Positions 25,649 through 35,612 are shown, numbered from the stretch's first letter. The stretch is 64,000 nt of DNA from Tropicimonas marinistellae (GCF_001509585.1 NZ_LNCI01000011.1:62001-126000); one strand, 5' to 3'. The notes: a model not told the origin generated them from the sequence alone. Numbers and translations: made by a program.

Positions 25649-26442
25649 TGCTCGACGACTTCATGATCCGTGCCGCACTGGCCGGCGTCGGCACTGCGTT
25701 GGCCGCCGCCCCGTTGGGGTGTTTCGTCGTCTGGCGCCGTATGGCCTATTTCGGCGATGCGACTGCCCATGCGGCGATGCTCGGCGTCGCCCTGGCGTTG
25801 GCATTTGAAACGTCGGTCTTCGGCGGTGTGCTGGCGGCGGCTCTCCTTATGGGTGTGACCGTCACCACGCTCTCGGGCCGCGGATTCGCTGCGGACACGG
25901 TCCTGGGCGTATTGGCGCATTCGTCTCTGGCCATCGGCCTCGTGGCGGTTTCCTTCCTTTCCGGGATCCCGATTGACCTCATGGGTTACTTGCTGGGCGA
26001 TATCCTCGCAGTCGGCAAGTCGGACCTGGCTGTCATCTGGGGCGGCGCGCTCGCGGTCAACGCGCTGATTGCCTGGCGATGGTCAGCCCTTCTCACCGCC
26101 ACGGTGGGGAGCGATCTGGCCAAGGCGAGTGGAATGGATCCTCAGCGCGAGCAACTGGCCCTGACGCTATGCCTCGCCGTGACAGTGGCGATTGCGATTA
26201 AAGTCGTCGGCGTTCTTCTGATCGCCGCATTGCTCGTCATCCCGGCCGCCACCGCGCGCAGCTTGTCGCGCACGCCCGAAGCGATGGCCGTCACCGCAGC
26301 AGGCCTGGGGAGCTTGGCTGCGCTCGGCGGGCTCGGTCTTTCGTACCGGCTTGACACCCCGACCGGACCCACAATCGTTAGTCTGGCCGCCGCGATGTTT
26401 CTGGCATCCGTGCTGATCACCGGTCTACGCCAGACCACGTAA
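25648..26442 (+). CDS. znuB: Zinc ABC transporter permease
   Basis: A 264-residue integral membrane protein of the ABC-3 family with about eight hydrophobic segments (ALAGVGTALAAAPLGCFVVW and following, with the conserved GDATAHAAMLGVALAL). It forms the membrane channel for zinc taken from ZnuA. Starts on the stop codon of znuC. No terminator was recognised in the 158 bases before the next gene. Confidence 0.94.
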   Translation: MLDDFMIRAALAGVGTALAAAPLGCFVVWRRMAYFGDATAHAAMLGVALALAFETSVFGGVLAAALLMGVTVTTLSGRGFAADTVLGVLAHSSLAIGLVAVSFLSGIPIDLMGYLLGDILAVGKSDLAVIWGGALAVNALIAWRWSALLTATVGSDLAKASGMDPQREQLALTLCLAVTVAIAIKVVGVLLIAALLVIPAATARSLSRTPEAMAVTAAGLGSLAALGGLGLSYRLDTPTGPTIVSLAAAMFLASVLITGLRQTT

Positions 26443-26600
26443 CGTAAGGTCATGTCCCACATCACCGGTCCGAGGTCGGCACCAACGCCGGATCGCCGAG
26501 GCAAACATCGGCCGGATAGCGCCTGCATCGGAGATCGAAAACGGGAGACGCCGCCGGATTTCCACTTGTACCTGAGGTAGCAATTCCATACATCAAAGGC

Positions 26601-28151
26601 ATGACCGAGATTGAGTTGAAATTCGTCCTCGATGAGGACGGTACGAAACGCCTGCGGAGCAGCCTGAAGCAATTGCAACTGGCCGAGAGTGGCGTTCATT
26701 CGCGCAATTTGCGCAGCGTCTACTACGACACAGAAGATCACCGCCTGCACGAAGCCGGTATCGCCCTTCGGATGCGCCGGGATGGTCGCCTCTGGATCCA
26801 AACAGTCAAGTCGGATGTGACGCTTAACGGCGGGCTGATGCGGACGCGGGAAGTTGAGCAACATGCCCCCGGCGGCCGTCTCGATCTGTCGTTGATCCCG
26901 GATCTCACATTGCGCTTGCAGATCGAAGAAACCGTTGGTGATGGCGAACTTGCACCGGTTTGCGAAACCCAGATGAAACGAAGTGCAAGCACATTGACGA
27001 TGGAGAACGGATCGAAGGTTGAACTGGCCATTGACACCGGGGAGATCGTTGCCGGCGAGGTGAGTGCCCCGTTTCGAGAGGCCGAGTTGGAGTTGAAGGA
27101 AGGGGATGTGGACTCGCTCTACGACCTCACCTCACGGCTGTTTCCCGAAGGGGGGCTCCACCTCTCGACCCTACCTAAGTCGGCTCGCGGTTATATGCTG
27201 GCCGAAACCGGAACCATCGAGACCGAGGTCGCACCGCGCAACGCGTACGGCGTGCCGCTCACATCCGAAATGACCTCCGAGATCGCGGCGCGAGACGTCT
27301 TGCGCGAGTGTTTCGAACAGATTTCCGCGAATGTGGACGTGGTACTCGATACCACCGCTCCGGAGGGGCCGCACCAGCTGCGCATCGGGTTGCGGCGCCT
27401 GCGATCTGCCTTCGGGATCTTTCGCCCCATTATCGGGCACCCGGAGTTGCAGCGGCTCAATGAAGAGGCCAAGTTCATCGGCTCGGAGGTCGGCGCGCTG
27501 CGCGACCTCGATGTCGTGATCACAGACATCATTGATCCCGCCGAGGAAGAACACCCCAATGAACCCGGCTTCCGGGCATTGCGGACGGCTATCGACTCGC
27601 GGCGCGAACACGTTCGGACGACGCTGCGCGAATTACTGCGCGGGCCGAGAGTGCAGACTTTCCAAATCGACCTGGCGCGCTTCATCGAGACGCGGCGCTG
27701 GCTGGCGCCGGAAGATTTTGAGCAGACCGCCCGTCTGGCACGGCCGATCCGCGATCACGCCCAAACCGCGCTCAACAAGCGGTGGAAATCCGTCCGCAAA
27801 CACGCGCGTGGTATCGACCATCTCACAATCGATGAACGTCACGAACTTCGCAAAGAACTTAAGAAGCTTCGCTACACGATTGAATTCCTTGGCCCGCTCT
27901 ATTCACAGAAGAAGGTCGCGGATTTCGTCAAGAGGATGAAGAAGCTGCAAAATGTCTTCGGCGATCTCAACGATCTCGCGATGGCAGAGGAGCTTTTGTG
28001 CAAACCCGACAGCCCCGGGGCCCGAAATGCCGCTGCACAGCGCGCTGTTGGCTGGGTTCTGGGCAGTCGCACCGTGCATTCTGAAGCCGCATGGTCCCAT
28101 GCAAAGGAAATGTGGCACGGGGTCACCCGAACCGGACCGTTTTGGAAGTAA
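26601..28151 (+). CDS. CYTH and CHAD domain protein (inorganic triphosphatase-like)
   Basis: A 516-residue two-domain protein. Residues 1-205 are a CYTH domain, opening with the signature ExExK (TEIELKF, Glu3-Glu5-Lys7), a tunnel fold that hydrolyses inorganic triphosphate or related compounds. Residues about 230-505 are a CHAD domain: helical, with conserved histidines and many basic residues (HQLRIGLRRLRSAFGIFRP, then HELRKELKKLRYTIEFLG), which binds polyphosphate. CYTH-CHAD fusions are known in many bacteria, so polyphosphate-linked metabolism is the likely role. The ribosome site is weak. No polyphosphate kinase is nearby. Confidence 0.92.
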   Translation: MTEIELKFVLDEDGTKRLRSSLKQLQLAESGVHSRNLRSVYYDTEDHRLHEAGIALRMRRDGRLWIQTVKSDVTLNGGLMRTREVEQHAPGGRLDLSLIPDLTLRLQIEETVGDGELAPVCETQMKRSASTLTMENGSKVELAIDTGEIVAGEVSAPFREAELELKEGDVDSLYDLTSRLFPEGGLHLSTLPKSARGYMLAETGTIETEVAPRNAYGVPLTSEMTSEIAARDVLRECFEQISANVDVVLDTTAPEGPHQLRIGLRRLRSAFGIFRPIIGHPELQRLNEEAKFIGSEVGALRDLDVVITDIIDPAEEEHPNEPGFRALRTAIDSRREHVRTTLRELLRGPRVQTFQIDLARFIETRRWLAPEDFEQTARLARPIRDHAQTALNKRWKSVRKHARGIDHLTIDERHELRKELKKLRYTIEFLGPLYSQKKVADFVKRMKKLQNVFGDLNDLAMAEELLCKPDSPGARNAAAQRAVGWVLGSRTVHSEAAWSHAKEMWHGVTRTGPFWK

Positions 28152-28334
28152 TCTGGGCCGAAGTGCTTCCGGCGTTTCAGTTTTGGTGGCTCGTGTTGAT
28201 CCGGGCGACAGGCGAATGGGGCGGGCCGGTTTTCACGCCGCGGTAGAATTGGCCGCACCCCGGACGACAGAATTCGCTGCCGCATACGGTCGAGCAGGTG
28301 TAGCTTTCTGGACCGCAAGCGGAAGGAGCGTGGA

Positions 28335-30248
28335 ATGGATCTGAGCTATGAATCCTCAAGGATACAATCGCTGATCCTGGAGGAAATCGACCTGACGGGC
28401 ATCCCCGCCGACCGTCTGGCTGCGTTCCACGCGCGGCTCGATGCGCATTTTCCCGCGCTCTTCGCACACATGCTGGAACTCTACGGTGGCCGCTACGACG
28501 CGTATCTCCATATCCGCCAACTCGTCGCCAACCTCGCCCGGTTCCAGAGACATATGGATCCCGCCAAACAGGAGGGGCGCGAGACCCGCTGGTACCAATC
28601 TCAGGACCAACTCGGAATGGCGGTCTACATCGACCTTTTCGCGGGCGATCTGCGTGGTCTGATCGACCGGATTCCCTATCTGGAACGGCTCGGGGTTACG
28701 TACCTCCACCTCATGCCACTTTACCTGGCGCCGGAAGGCGAGAACGACGGTGGATACGCCGTGTCGGACTACCGGCAGGTCAACCCGGCGCTCGGGTCGA
28801 ATGCTGACCTGAAGGCACTGTCTGAGGCGCTGCACGCCCGTGGCATCCGGATGGTGATGGACTTCGTCTTCAATCATACCTCGCAAGAGCATCGCTGGGC
28901 GGAAGCCGCTCGGGACGGCGATCCGCGGTTCCGCCAGTTCTACTACCTGTTGGATGAAGCCGAAGCACAGGACTACAACCAGACCTTGCGCGAGATTTTT
29001 CCGCAAGTTCGCCGAGGTTCGTTCACGTGGAACGAAGCTTGCGGAAAGTGGGTCTGGACCACGTTCAATTCCTACCAATGGGATCTGAACTACGCCAACC
29101 CCGATGTCTTCGTGTCGGTCGCAGACGAGATGCTGCATCTGGTTGCGATGGGAGCCGATGTGCTGCGGCTCGACGCGCTGGCCTTCGTCTGGAAGGAGAA
29201 GGGCACGGTGTGCGAGAGCCTTCCGAAAGCGCACACGGTCATCCAGGCATTCAACCTATGCCTGCGGATCGCGGCGCCGCACGTCGTTTTCAAATCGGAG
29301 GCGATCGTACATCCTGACGAAGTCAACCGCTACATTGGGCTTGAGGAATGCGAACTCAGCTACAACCCGCTGATGATGGCGCTGATGTGGGAGAGTCTCG
29401 CCACGCGCCAGACCGAACTTCTTAACGCCTCGCTCGCAAAGAGCTTCGCCATCCCGGACGGCACGGCCTGGGTCAACTACATCCGCTGCCATGACGATAT
29501 CGGCTGGATGTGGGACGATTCAATCTCGGAGGGTCTTGGCACAAACGGCTACGACCACCGACTGTTCCTGAACCAGTTCTACACCGGGCGGTTCGACGGC
29601 AGTTTTGCCTGCGGCGTGCCATTCCAGGAGAACCCTTCGACCGGGGATTGCCGCGTCTGCGGCACGTTGGCGTCCCTGGCGGGCGTTGAACAGGCGCTGG
29701 CAAGCGGCAATGCGCTCCACTTGGAACATGCCTTCGCCCGCATACGCCTTCTGCATGCAATCGTTCTTTCCGCACCAGGGTTGCCACTACTCTACCAGGG
29801 GGACGACCTGGGCGTTCTGAACGACCACTCGTACTTGAGCGATCCCGGTAAGCGCGAAGATTCCCGCTGGGTGCACCGCAAGGCGTTGACTGACGCGGAT
29901 TTCACTGCGGCAGGCGACCTCGCGACTCCGCAAGGCCGTATCGCGGCCGACCTCGCGGAGCTCATCGCGCTGCGAAAGGCCCATGCGGTATTCGGTCCGT
30001 CGTCATTCCGGCTGGTCGATCTGGACAACCCACATCTCTTCGCATTCCTTCGAACGGGCGGGGAAGAGCGGCTGCTCGTTGTCGCCAATTTCAGCGAACA
30101 CGTTCTGCCGCTCGCGCTGGATATTCCCGCCCTGATCGGCGGTACGGGCGAGGTCCGCGACCTTCTCGGCGGCGTCGCCTCACCTTTGGACCTTCGCGCA
30201 CTGACGCTCGACAGCTATGCCGTCCACTGGTTCCATTGCAGGAAATAG
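28335..30248 (+). CDS. Amylosucrase-type GH13 glucosyltransferase
   Basis: A 637-residue alpha-amylase-family enzyme matching amylosucrase (GH13_4): an N-terminal helical domain (about 1-95), then the (beta/alpha)8 barrel with YLHLMPLYLAPEGENDGGYA and VFNHTSQEH. The catalytic nucleophile is Asp280 (VLRLDALAF), the acid/base Glu322 (FKSEAIVHP), and the third acidic residue Asp387 (RCHDDIGW), offset by six residues from the Neisseria enzyme as I recall it. It would build alpha-glucan from sucrose or cleave sucrose. AAGGAG lies 9 bases before the start. Alone in its unit: no sucrose transporter or regulator adjoins. A terminator follows. Confidence 0.9.
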   Translation: MDLSYESSRIQSLILEEIDLTGIPADRLAAFHARLDAHFPALFAHMLELYGGRYDAYLHIRQLVANLARFQRHMDPAKQEGRETRWYQSQDQLGMAVYIDLFAGDLRGLIDRIPYLERLGVTYLHLMPLYLAPEGENDGGYAVSDYRQVNPALGSNADLKALSEALHARGIRMVMDFVFNHTSQEHRWAEAARDGDPRFRQFYYLLDEAEAQDYNQTLREIFPQVRRGSFTWNEACGKWVWTTFNSYQWDLNYANPDVFVSVADEMLHLVAMGADVLRLDALAFVWKEKGTVCESLPKAHTVIQAFNLCLRIAAPHVVFKSEAIVHPDEVNRYIGLEECELSYNPLMMALMWESLATRQTELLNASLAKSFAIPDGTAWVNYIRCHDDIGWMWDDSISEGLGTNGYDHRLFLNQFYTGRFDGSFACGVPFQENPSTGDCRVCGTLASLAGVEQALASGNALHLEHAFARIRLLHAIVLSAPGLPLLYQGDDLGVLNDHSYLSDPGKREDSRWVHRKALTDADFTAAGDLATPQGRIAADLAELIALRKAHAVFGPSSFRLVDLDNPHLFAFLRTGGEERLLVVANFSEHVLPLALDIPALIGGTGEVRDLLGGVASPLDLRALTLDSYAVHWFHCRK

Positions 30249-30293
30249 CAGGCTCGCGGGCCCGCCAAGCATCACGGCCGCCCGACGCAAAGC

Positions 30294-30329
30294 GCGGCAG
30301 CCGGCCAAAGCGGGCTGCCGCAAGTTTTT
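30294..30329 (+). terminator. Rho-independent terminator after the amylosucrase gene
   Basis: GCGGCAGCC (30294-30302) pairs perfectly with GGCTGCCGC (30313-30321), 10-base loop, then AAGTTTTTA. It sits 46 bases after the amylosucrase stop, in the gap before the convergent gene at 30348. Confidence 0.85.
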
Positions 30330-30347
30330 ATTTGGTATCGGGCGGCG

Positions 30348-30806
30348 TTACAGCGCCAGTCGCATATGCGGATTGCCATCCGAAGTTCGCTGCGGCGACA
30401 CACCATCGGAGTCGATGGTCACGGTCACCCGGCGCCGATACGCCGAGAAACTCTCGAAGGTCACGACGTCCACCGGCTCGTCAAATTGCAGCGTGACGCG
30501 GTAAGCGTTTCCGCCGTCGAGTTGGCGAATCCCCAGCACCTCGCCGGCAAACGCCTGACTAAGATAGGCGCCTTGCACCCGGTCACCGGTCTGCACCGGT
30601 GGCATCGGACGGTTCGGGCGCGGCTGGTCGGCAGCGGCGCGCAGGGTGTTCCAATCGCGGTATCCGAATTGCGCGGCCAGCAGTTCCAGACTGCGTGAAT
30701 GGCCAACGGGCGTGCCCGCGGTGGCAAGGCTCTCGCGAAGGCGGCGGGCCTGCGCCTTCAGCGCATTGACTGCGGGAAGGGTCGTGGGAAGGGTCGAATC
30801 TGTCAT
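30348..30806 (-). CDS. Glyoxalase-related small protein (function unknown)
   Basis: A 152-residue soluble protein. The stretch NALKAQARRLRESLATAG then LELLAAQFGYRDWNTLRAA (about residues 15-60) is a short helical motif recurring at the N- or C-terminus of proteins annotated as glyoxalase superfamily. The rest is beta-rich (GDRVQGAYLSQAFAGEVLGI and VVTFESFSAYRRRVTVTID). The ATG at 30806 is preferred (GAGG 6 bases before); the frame runs upstream to 30911. No metal ligands of a true glyoxalase were seen, so enzymatic activity is doubtful. Monocistronic. Confidence 0.7.
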   Translation of the reverse strand: MTDSTLPTTLPAVNALKAQARRLRESLATAGTPVGHSRSLELLAAQFGYRDWNTLRAAADQPRPNRPMPPVQTGDRVQGAYLSQAFAGEVLGIRQLDGGNAYRVTLQFDEPVDVVTFESFSAYRRRVTVTIDSDGVSPQRTSDGNPHMRLAL

Positions 30807-30990
30807 CTCGTGCCTCAATAGGACGCGGTTGGCGGTTCGATGGGCTCGCGTTGCATCCTGCCAGGCGTCTTGTCGGGCATGGGATGGTTTCGACTGTGGG
30901 GACTTCACCATAGCGCTGTCTACGCCTGCGAGCGGCCGGTGTCCCTGACCGTGCGCCTATCTGGGTATGACTGCCCCCGATTGCAAGGGG

Positions 30991-31965
30991 TCAGTTGCGC
31001 AAAACCACGCAGGGCACGCCGCCACCCCGCAGGCGGGTACATATTCGCTGTGCCTCCCCCCGGCTTCCGGCCCCGATCTGCACGGTCGCCTGACGCCCCG
31101 GCCGCGAAGGCAGGCGCATGTTGTGAAATGCGACTTCATAGTCATCGAGCAACGGTCGGCTCCTTCGGAGCCGTTCGTAGCGTTGTGTGGCAGTACCCCG
31201 ACTTGGATGCGCCGCCACGATTACGCCCCAGGGTTGCACCGGAACGCGCGATTGGAAGTCGCGGAAGCGACGAGTCTCGGCGAGTGCGACGCAGGCGTTT
31301 TGAAAGGACACGTTCTCCTCCAGTGTGAGGTCGAGGCTCTCGGGAGGACGGTCGCGCCAGTCTCGAGCCGTAATCCCGGTGATCGTCGGCACATAACGCC
31401 GGGTTTCGAGCGGTATGGGGCGATCATCATGAAGGAAAGCCGCGGCACGTTCCTCGCCGGCATTGTAGGCAACCGCAGCCAACCCGATATTCCCGAAACG
31501 GTCGCGCAACTCGGCCAGGTATTTTGCCGAAGCCAACAGCGATTTCGCCGGATTGAAGGAATCGTCCAGTCGCCGCAAGGCCGCCGTTCCCGGCATGAAT
31601 TGCGCAATACCCTCTGCGCCGGCAGGGCTGACGGCGGACGCGTCAAAGCGGCTCTCCTGCCAGATCAGCCGCACAAAGAAATCCCGGTCAAGACCGGCCT
31701 CGTCCGAGGTTGCCGCGATGGTGCGGCAGACATCCTGAGCGTAGCTTTGCGCAGATATGCAATACCGCCCGTCGGAGGTGCACCTAAGGGCAGCGCGCCC
31801 GAGGTCTGCAGGGCGTGCACGCGGGCGCGCATCGCTCGGCTCTGCAACACGCGCCGCCGGCCGCACCTGCGCATCCGCGGCGTTGGCAAGGGCCGCGCCA
31901 TCTATCATGGATGCCGCCCAAACCGCGGCGCAGAGGCGGATGAGTTTTTGGCGCCCTGCGCCCAT
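30991..31965 (-). CDS. Lytic transglycosylase (SLT domain)
   Basis: A 324-residue peptidoglycan-cleaving enzyme. Signal peptide about 1-30. The SLT fold spans about 88-200 with catalytic Glu104 in RLIWQESRFDASAVSPAGA, the conserved GIAQFMPGTA and the later VAYNAGEERA. It cuts glycan strands with formation of an anhydro-muramic end. The last 100 residues are a tail ending near two cysteines that resembles SPOR-like endings (VQIGAGSRGEAQRICTRLRG), possibly a peptidoglycan-binding element. GGGAGG lies 5 bases before the ATG. Single gene unit. Confidence 0.9.
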   Translation of the reverse strand: MGAGRQKLIRLCAAVWAASMIDGAALANAADAQVRPAARVAEPSDARPRARPADLGRAALRCTSDGRYCISAQSYAQDVCRTIAATSDEAGLDRDFFVRLIWQESRFDASAVSPAGAEGIAQFMPGTAALRRLDDSFNPAKSLLASAKYLAELRDRFGNIGLAAVAYNAGEERAAAFLHDDRPIPLETRRYVPTITGITARDWRDRPPESLDLTLEENVSFQNACVALAETRRFRDFQSRVPVQPWGVIVAAHPSRGTATQRYERLRRSRPLLDDYEVAFHNMRLPSRPGRQATVQIGAGSRGEAQRICTRLRGGGVPCVVLRN

Positions 31966-32093
31966 GGACCTCCCTCACGTCATCCAACTTGACCGCAGCC
32001 AACCTTGCGTCGACGGTCGGCCCAAAGCAGTTTCCGCAAGCCTGAAGGTCAGCAATCTCGCCCGTTCAGGCCGGCCGCACACGCGGTACGCGA

Positions 32094-32870
32094 TCAACGG
32101 CCTTCGAAATGTGCCGGCCGTTTTTCCAGGAACGCAACCACTCCTTCCTTGAAGTCCCGGCTGAGCCCGCAGTCACCTTGAAGACGGGCTTCAAGCTCAA
32201 GCTGAGTACTCAGATCGTTTCCATAGCCTTCACGCAATGCTTGCTTTGCCGCACGATAGGCAGCCGTTGGCCCCTTCGCGAGGTGAAGCGCCCGCGCCTG
32301 CCAATGTGCCACGAAGTTCTCGTCCGGGACCGCCTCCCATATCATTCCCCAATTGTCGGCCTGACGCGCGGTGATCGGCTCTGCGAAGAGGGCCGCACCC
32401 ATGGCTTTGGAGAAGCCCATTTGACGCGGCAACCAATAGGTACCGCCGGCATCGGGGATCAGACCGATCCGCGCGAAAGCCTGCAGGAAAACCGCGCTTT
32501 CCGCGGCGATCACGACATCGCAGGAAAGCGCCAGGTTGGCACCTGCCCCGGCCGCTGCGCCGTTGACCGCGGCGATTGTCGGCACCGGGCTTTCGGTGAT
32601 CGCCTCAAGCATGGGAATATACTCGTCCCGCAAAGTGCGTTCGAGATCGATGTGACCAACATTCGCGCGGTCGCCCAGGTCCTGCCCCGAGCAAAAGGCC
32701 CGACCGGCGCCCGTAAGGACCACGACCCGCGCCTCGCTGCCGGCACGCTTCACCGCATGCGTGACCTCGGCCCGCATCTGGGTGTTGAGCGCGTTCATCA
32801 CCTCTGGGCGATTGAGTGTTACCCGCGCTATATCCTCGCGGACCTCGTATTCGATTGCGTCGTAATGCAC
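32094..32870 (-). CDS. Enoyl-CoA hydratase/isomerase family protein (PaaG-like)
   Basis: A 258-residue crotonase-fold enzyme. Oxyanion-hole segments are GRAFCSGQDL and NGAAAGAGANLALSCDVVIA; FARIGLIPDAGGTYWLPRQMG and ALFAEPITARQADNWGMIWE follow, the form typical of 2-(1,2-epoxy-1,2-dihydrophenyl)acetyl-CoA isomerase (PaaG) and close relatives. No other phenylacetate genes adjoin, so the CoA substrate is open. The start is GTG at 32870, with GGGAGAAG 5-6 bases before it; the frame continues to 32915 without a better site. Lies 85 bases downstream of ccmH on the same strand, a pairing common in Rhodobacterales. Confidence 0.88.
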   Translation of the reverse strand: MHYDAIEYEVREDIARVTLNRPEVMNALNTQMRAEVTHAVKRAGSEARVVVLTGAGRAFCSGQDLGDRANVGHIDLERTLRDEYIPMLEAITESPVPTIAAVNGAAAGAGANLALSCDVVIAAESAVFLQAFARIGLIPDAGGTYWLPRQMGFSKAMGAALFAEPITARQADNWGMIWEAVPDENFVAHWQARALHLAKGPTAAYRAAKQALREGYGNDLSTQLELEARLQGDCGLSRDFKEGVVAFLEKRPAHFEGR

Positions 32871-32955
32871 GCACACTTCTCCCTTCGTGCCGGAATGAAC
32901 GGAGAATAGGTGCACCCGGTGGACGGAAAAAGGGGGTGCTCCGCAAACCCCTGCG

Positions 32956-33411
32956 TCAATCGTCGAGAATGTCCTTCAGACGGGCCTCTTCCTCGGCAGA
33001 TAGTACCGTTGCGCCTGCATCGGGTGCTTGCCCACGACGGCGAACATAGGCAAGTCCGCCACCCGCGGCCAGCAACAGCATCGCGGGCCCTGCGATCCAG
33101 AGAATGAGGTTTGCCCCCTGAGTCGTCGGCTTCAACAGAACGTATTCGCCGTAGCGACCGACAACGTAGTCCAGAACCTCGTCGTTGCTGTCGCCCTCAA
33201 GCAGCCGTTCGCGCACCAGCACGCGCAGATCGGCGGCCAATTCGGCATTGGATTCGTCGATATTCTCGTTGCGGCAGACAAGGCAACGCAGCCCTTTGGA
33301 TATATCCCGCGCCCGCGCCTCCAGTTCCGGATCGTCCAGAATCTCGTCGGGCGTCACCGCAAGCGACGGCTGGGCGACGAGAAGCGCCAGAACGACGAAC
33401 AGGCGTTTCAT
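32956..33411 (-). CDS. ccmH: Cytochrome c-type biogenesis protein CcmH
   Basis: A 151-residue membrane-anchored thiol-disulfide protein that reduces apocytochrome c for haem attachment. Signal peptide 1-18; the redox motif LRCLVCRN has Cys43 and Cys46; a C-terminal membrane helix is at about 105-127. Overlaps ccmF by 4 bases. The start ATG at 33411 is inside the end of ccmF; the frame extends far upstream within ccmF without meaning. Confidence 0.94.
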   Translation of the reverse strand: MKRLFVVLALLVAQPSLAVTPDEILDDPELEARARDISKGLRCLVCRNENIDESNAELAADLRVLVRERLLEGDSNDEVLDYVVGRYGEYVLLKPTTQGANLILWIAGPAMLLLAAGGGLAYVRRRGQAPDAGATVLSAEEEARLKDILDD

Positions 33412-35387
33412 TCCGCAGGCACTCCCCCGGCTGGCGCCTGGCGCCGGCGGGCGCCGGCGGCAATCCTGTACCGGCGGTCGGAGAGGGAAAACAGCCCGCC
33501 GATCCCCATGATGATACAGCCCGCCCAGATCCAGTTCGCGAAAGGTTTGATATAGGTGCGCACGGCAAAGCCGCCATCGGATTGCGCGTCGCCAATCACC
33601 AGATACACGTCGCGAAACACGCCATTGTCGATTCCGGCTTCGGAGGTCGGCATCTGGGCGACCGGATAGACGCGCTTCTCGGGAAGCAGCACGGCTACCT
33701 CTCGCCCGTTCTTGTAGACAGCCATGGTCGCCATCGTGGAGACGTAGTTCGGCCCTGGCACCTGCGAGACGTCGCGCAATTCGATCTCGTATCCGGCGTG
33801 CTCGAAACGTTCGCCAATCTGGGCAACACGAATATCCTCGCTCTCCCAGGCCGTCAGGCCGGCAATCCCGAAAAGCGTCACCGCAAGGCCGATATGGGCG
33901 ATTGTTTTTCCCCAATCACCCCCAGGCAGGTTGCGCAGACGCCGCAGGCGACTGCCAATGTCCCCTCTCCCTCCGCGCGACCACAAATCGACCAAAGCGC
34001 CGAGCGTGACCCAAGTGGCAAGCGTGAGGCCGACCGGGGCAAGCATCGAGCCCCCCGTCTGCATCACCCAGACAAGCGCGCCGCCAGCCACGCTCAGCGC
34101 CAGAGCGCCCCATAGCGGCTGCATTGCGCGCCCCAGATGCCCCCGCTTCCATGGCAACATCGCACCGACCGGAAGGATCGCCGCCAGGGCGACCATGAAA
34201 GGCGTGAAGGCAGCATCAAAGAAAGGCGCACCGACACTCAGTTTCCGGCCGAGCGCAAGTTCGGCGACAAGTGGCCAGATCGTCCCGACAAAAACCACGA
34301 AAGCCGACACGGCCAGAAGGACATTGTTCGCGACCAGCGCGCTTTCCCGGCTAACCATCGCAAAGACGCCCTTGGCCTGCATGGCACTGGCTCGCGCTGC
34401 GAACAATGTGAGTGCACCGCCCATGAACACGGCAAGGATCATCAGGATGTAGACCCCGCGTTCAGGATCGTTCGCGAAGGCATGAACGGAGGTAATGACG
34501 CCAGAGCGAACGAGGAATGTGCCGATCAGAGAAAAGCCGAATGCCATGATCGCAAGCAGAATGGTCCAGGACTTAAGAGCCTCCCGCTTTTCCACCACGA
34601 TGGCCGAATGCAACAGCGCCGCCGCCAAAAGCCAGGGCATGAAGGAGGCGTTCTCCACCGGGTCCCAGAACCAGAAGCCGCCCCAGCCCAGCTCGTAGTA
34701 GGCCCACCAGGAGCCGAGCCCGATTCCGATCGTCAGGAAGAGCCACGCGGCCAGCGTCCAGGGCCGCACCCAGCGGCCCCATGCGGCGTCGACACGGCCT
34801 TCGATCAGGGCGGCAATGGCAAATGAGAACGCCATGGAAAGGCCGACGTAGCCCAGGTAGAGGAACGGCGGGTGAAACGCGAGCCCCGGGTCCTGCAGGA
34901 GCGGGTTGAGGTCCTCGCCGTTCATCGGCGGGGTCGCGAGCCGCAGGAACGGATTAGACGTGAAGAGTATGAAGCCGTAGAAGGCAACTGAAACTGCTGC
35001 CTGAACCGCCAGAACACGTGCCCTGAGAGAGGGGCGGAGGTTGCCACCGAACCAGGCCGCACACGCCCCGAAGAGCGCCAGGATCAGCACCCAGAGCAGC
35101 ATAGAGCCCTCGTGGTTCCCCCAGACGCCGGAGACCTTGTAGAGCATGGGTTTTGCGGTGTGCGAGTTCAGAACCACCAGTCGGAGCGAGAAATCCGATG
35201 TGACGAAGGCATACGTCAGAGCCGCGAAGGATGCCGCCACGAGCAAGAACTGCACCGTTGCCGCCGGCCCGGCAACGGCCATCCATCCCGGCCATCGCCT
35301 GGCGGCGCCGACCATGGGCACGATCATCTGGACACAGGCGACGAGCGCCGCGAGGACGAGGGCGAAATGGCCAAGTTCGACTATCAT
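33408..35387 (-). CDS. ccmF: Cytochrome c haem lyase subunit CcmF
   Basis: A 659-residue multispanning membrane protein with about 14-15 hydrophobic segments; it joins haem to apocytochrome c in the periplasm. The tryptophan-rich WWD signature is at about residues 230-250 (WGGFWFWDPVENASFMPWL), flanked by conserved histidines (NSHTAKP region, NHEGSMLLWVL, LHSAIVVEKREAL). Start ATG at 35387 gives the expected N-terminus (IVELGHFALVLAALVA). Transcribed with ccmH. No ccmE within 225 bases upstream, unlike the usual order ccmE-ccmF. Confidence 0.95.
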   Translation of the reverse strand: MIVELGHFALVLAALVACVQMIVPMVGAARRWPGWMAVAGPAATVQFLLVAASFAALTYAFVTSDFSLRLVVLNSHTAKPMLYKVSGVWGNHEGSMLLWVLILALFGACAAWFGGNLRPSLRARVLAVQAAVSVAFYGFILFTSNPFLRLATPPMNGEDLNPLLQDPGLAFHPPFLYLGYVGLSMAFSFAIAALIEGRVDAAWGRWVRPWTLAAWLFLTIGIGLGSWWAYYELGWGGFWFWDPVENASFMPWLLAAALLHSAIVVEKREALKSWTILLAIMAFGFSLIGTFLVRSGVITSVHAFANDPERGVYILMILAVFMGGALTLFAARASAMQAKGVFAMVSRESALVANNVLLAVSAFVVFVGTIWPLVAELALGRKLSVGAPFFDAAFTPFMVALAAILPVGAMLPWKRGHLGRAMQPLWGALALSVAGGALVWVMQTGGSMLAPVGLTLATWVTLGALVDLWSRGGRGDIGSRLRRLRNLPGGDWGKTIAHIGLAVTLFGIAGLTAWESEDIRVAQIGERFEHAGYEIELRDVSQVPGPNYVSTMATMAVYKNGREVAVLLPEKRVYPVAQMPTSEAGIDNGVFRDVYLVIGDAQSDGGFAVRTYIKPFANWIWAGCIIMGIGGLFSLSDRRYRIAAGARRRQAPAGGVPAE

Positions 35388-35612
35388 GCCGCGGACACTA
35401 TCGGAGGCCGCCTGTCACGGCAACGGAGCCAAGGTGCCGCACACACGGGATTGTGACGCCATGACCAACTGCGCTGCCGCGTGGGTCGCGCGCCCAAACC
35501 TATACCGACTGTTTCAATATCAGTGCCTTGCAAAACGCAGTTCATGCGGCAAGCAATGGATCAAACACCTGGTACCCTGCGCGCGACATCGCCACAGGAT
35601 ATTCGCCAGTTT

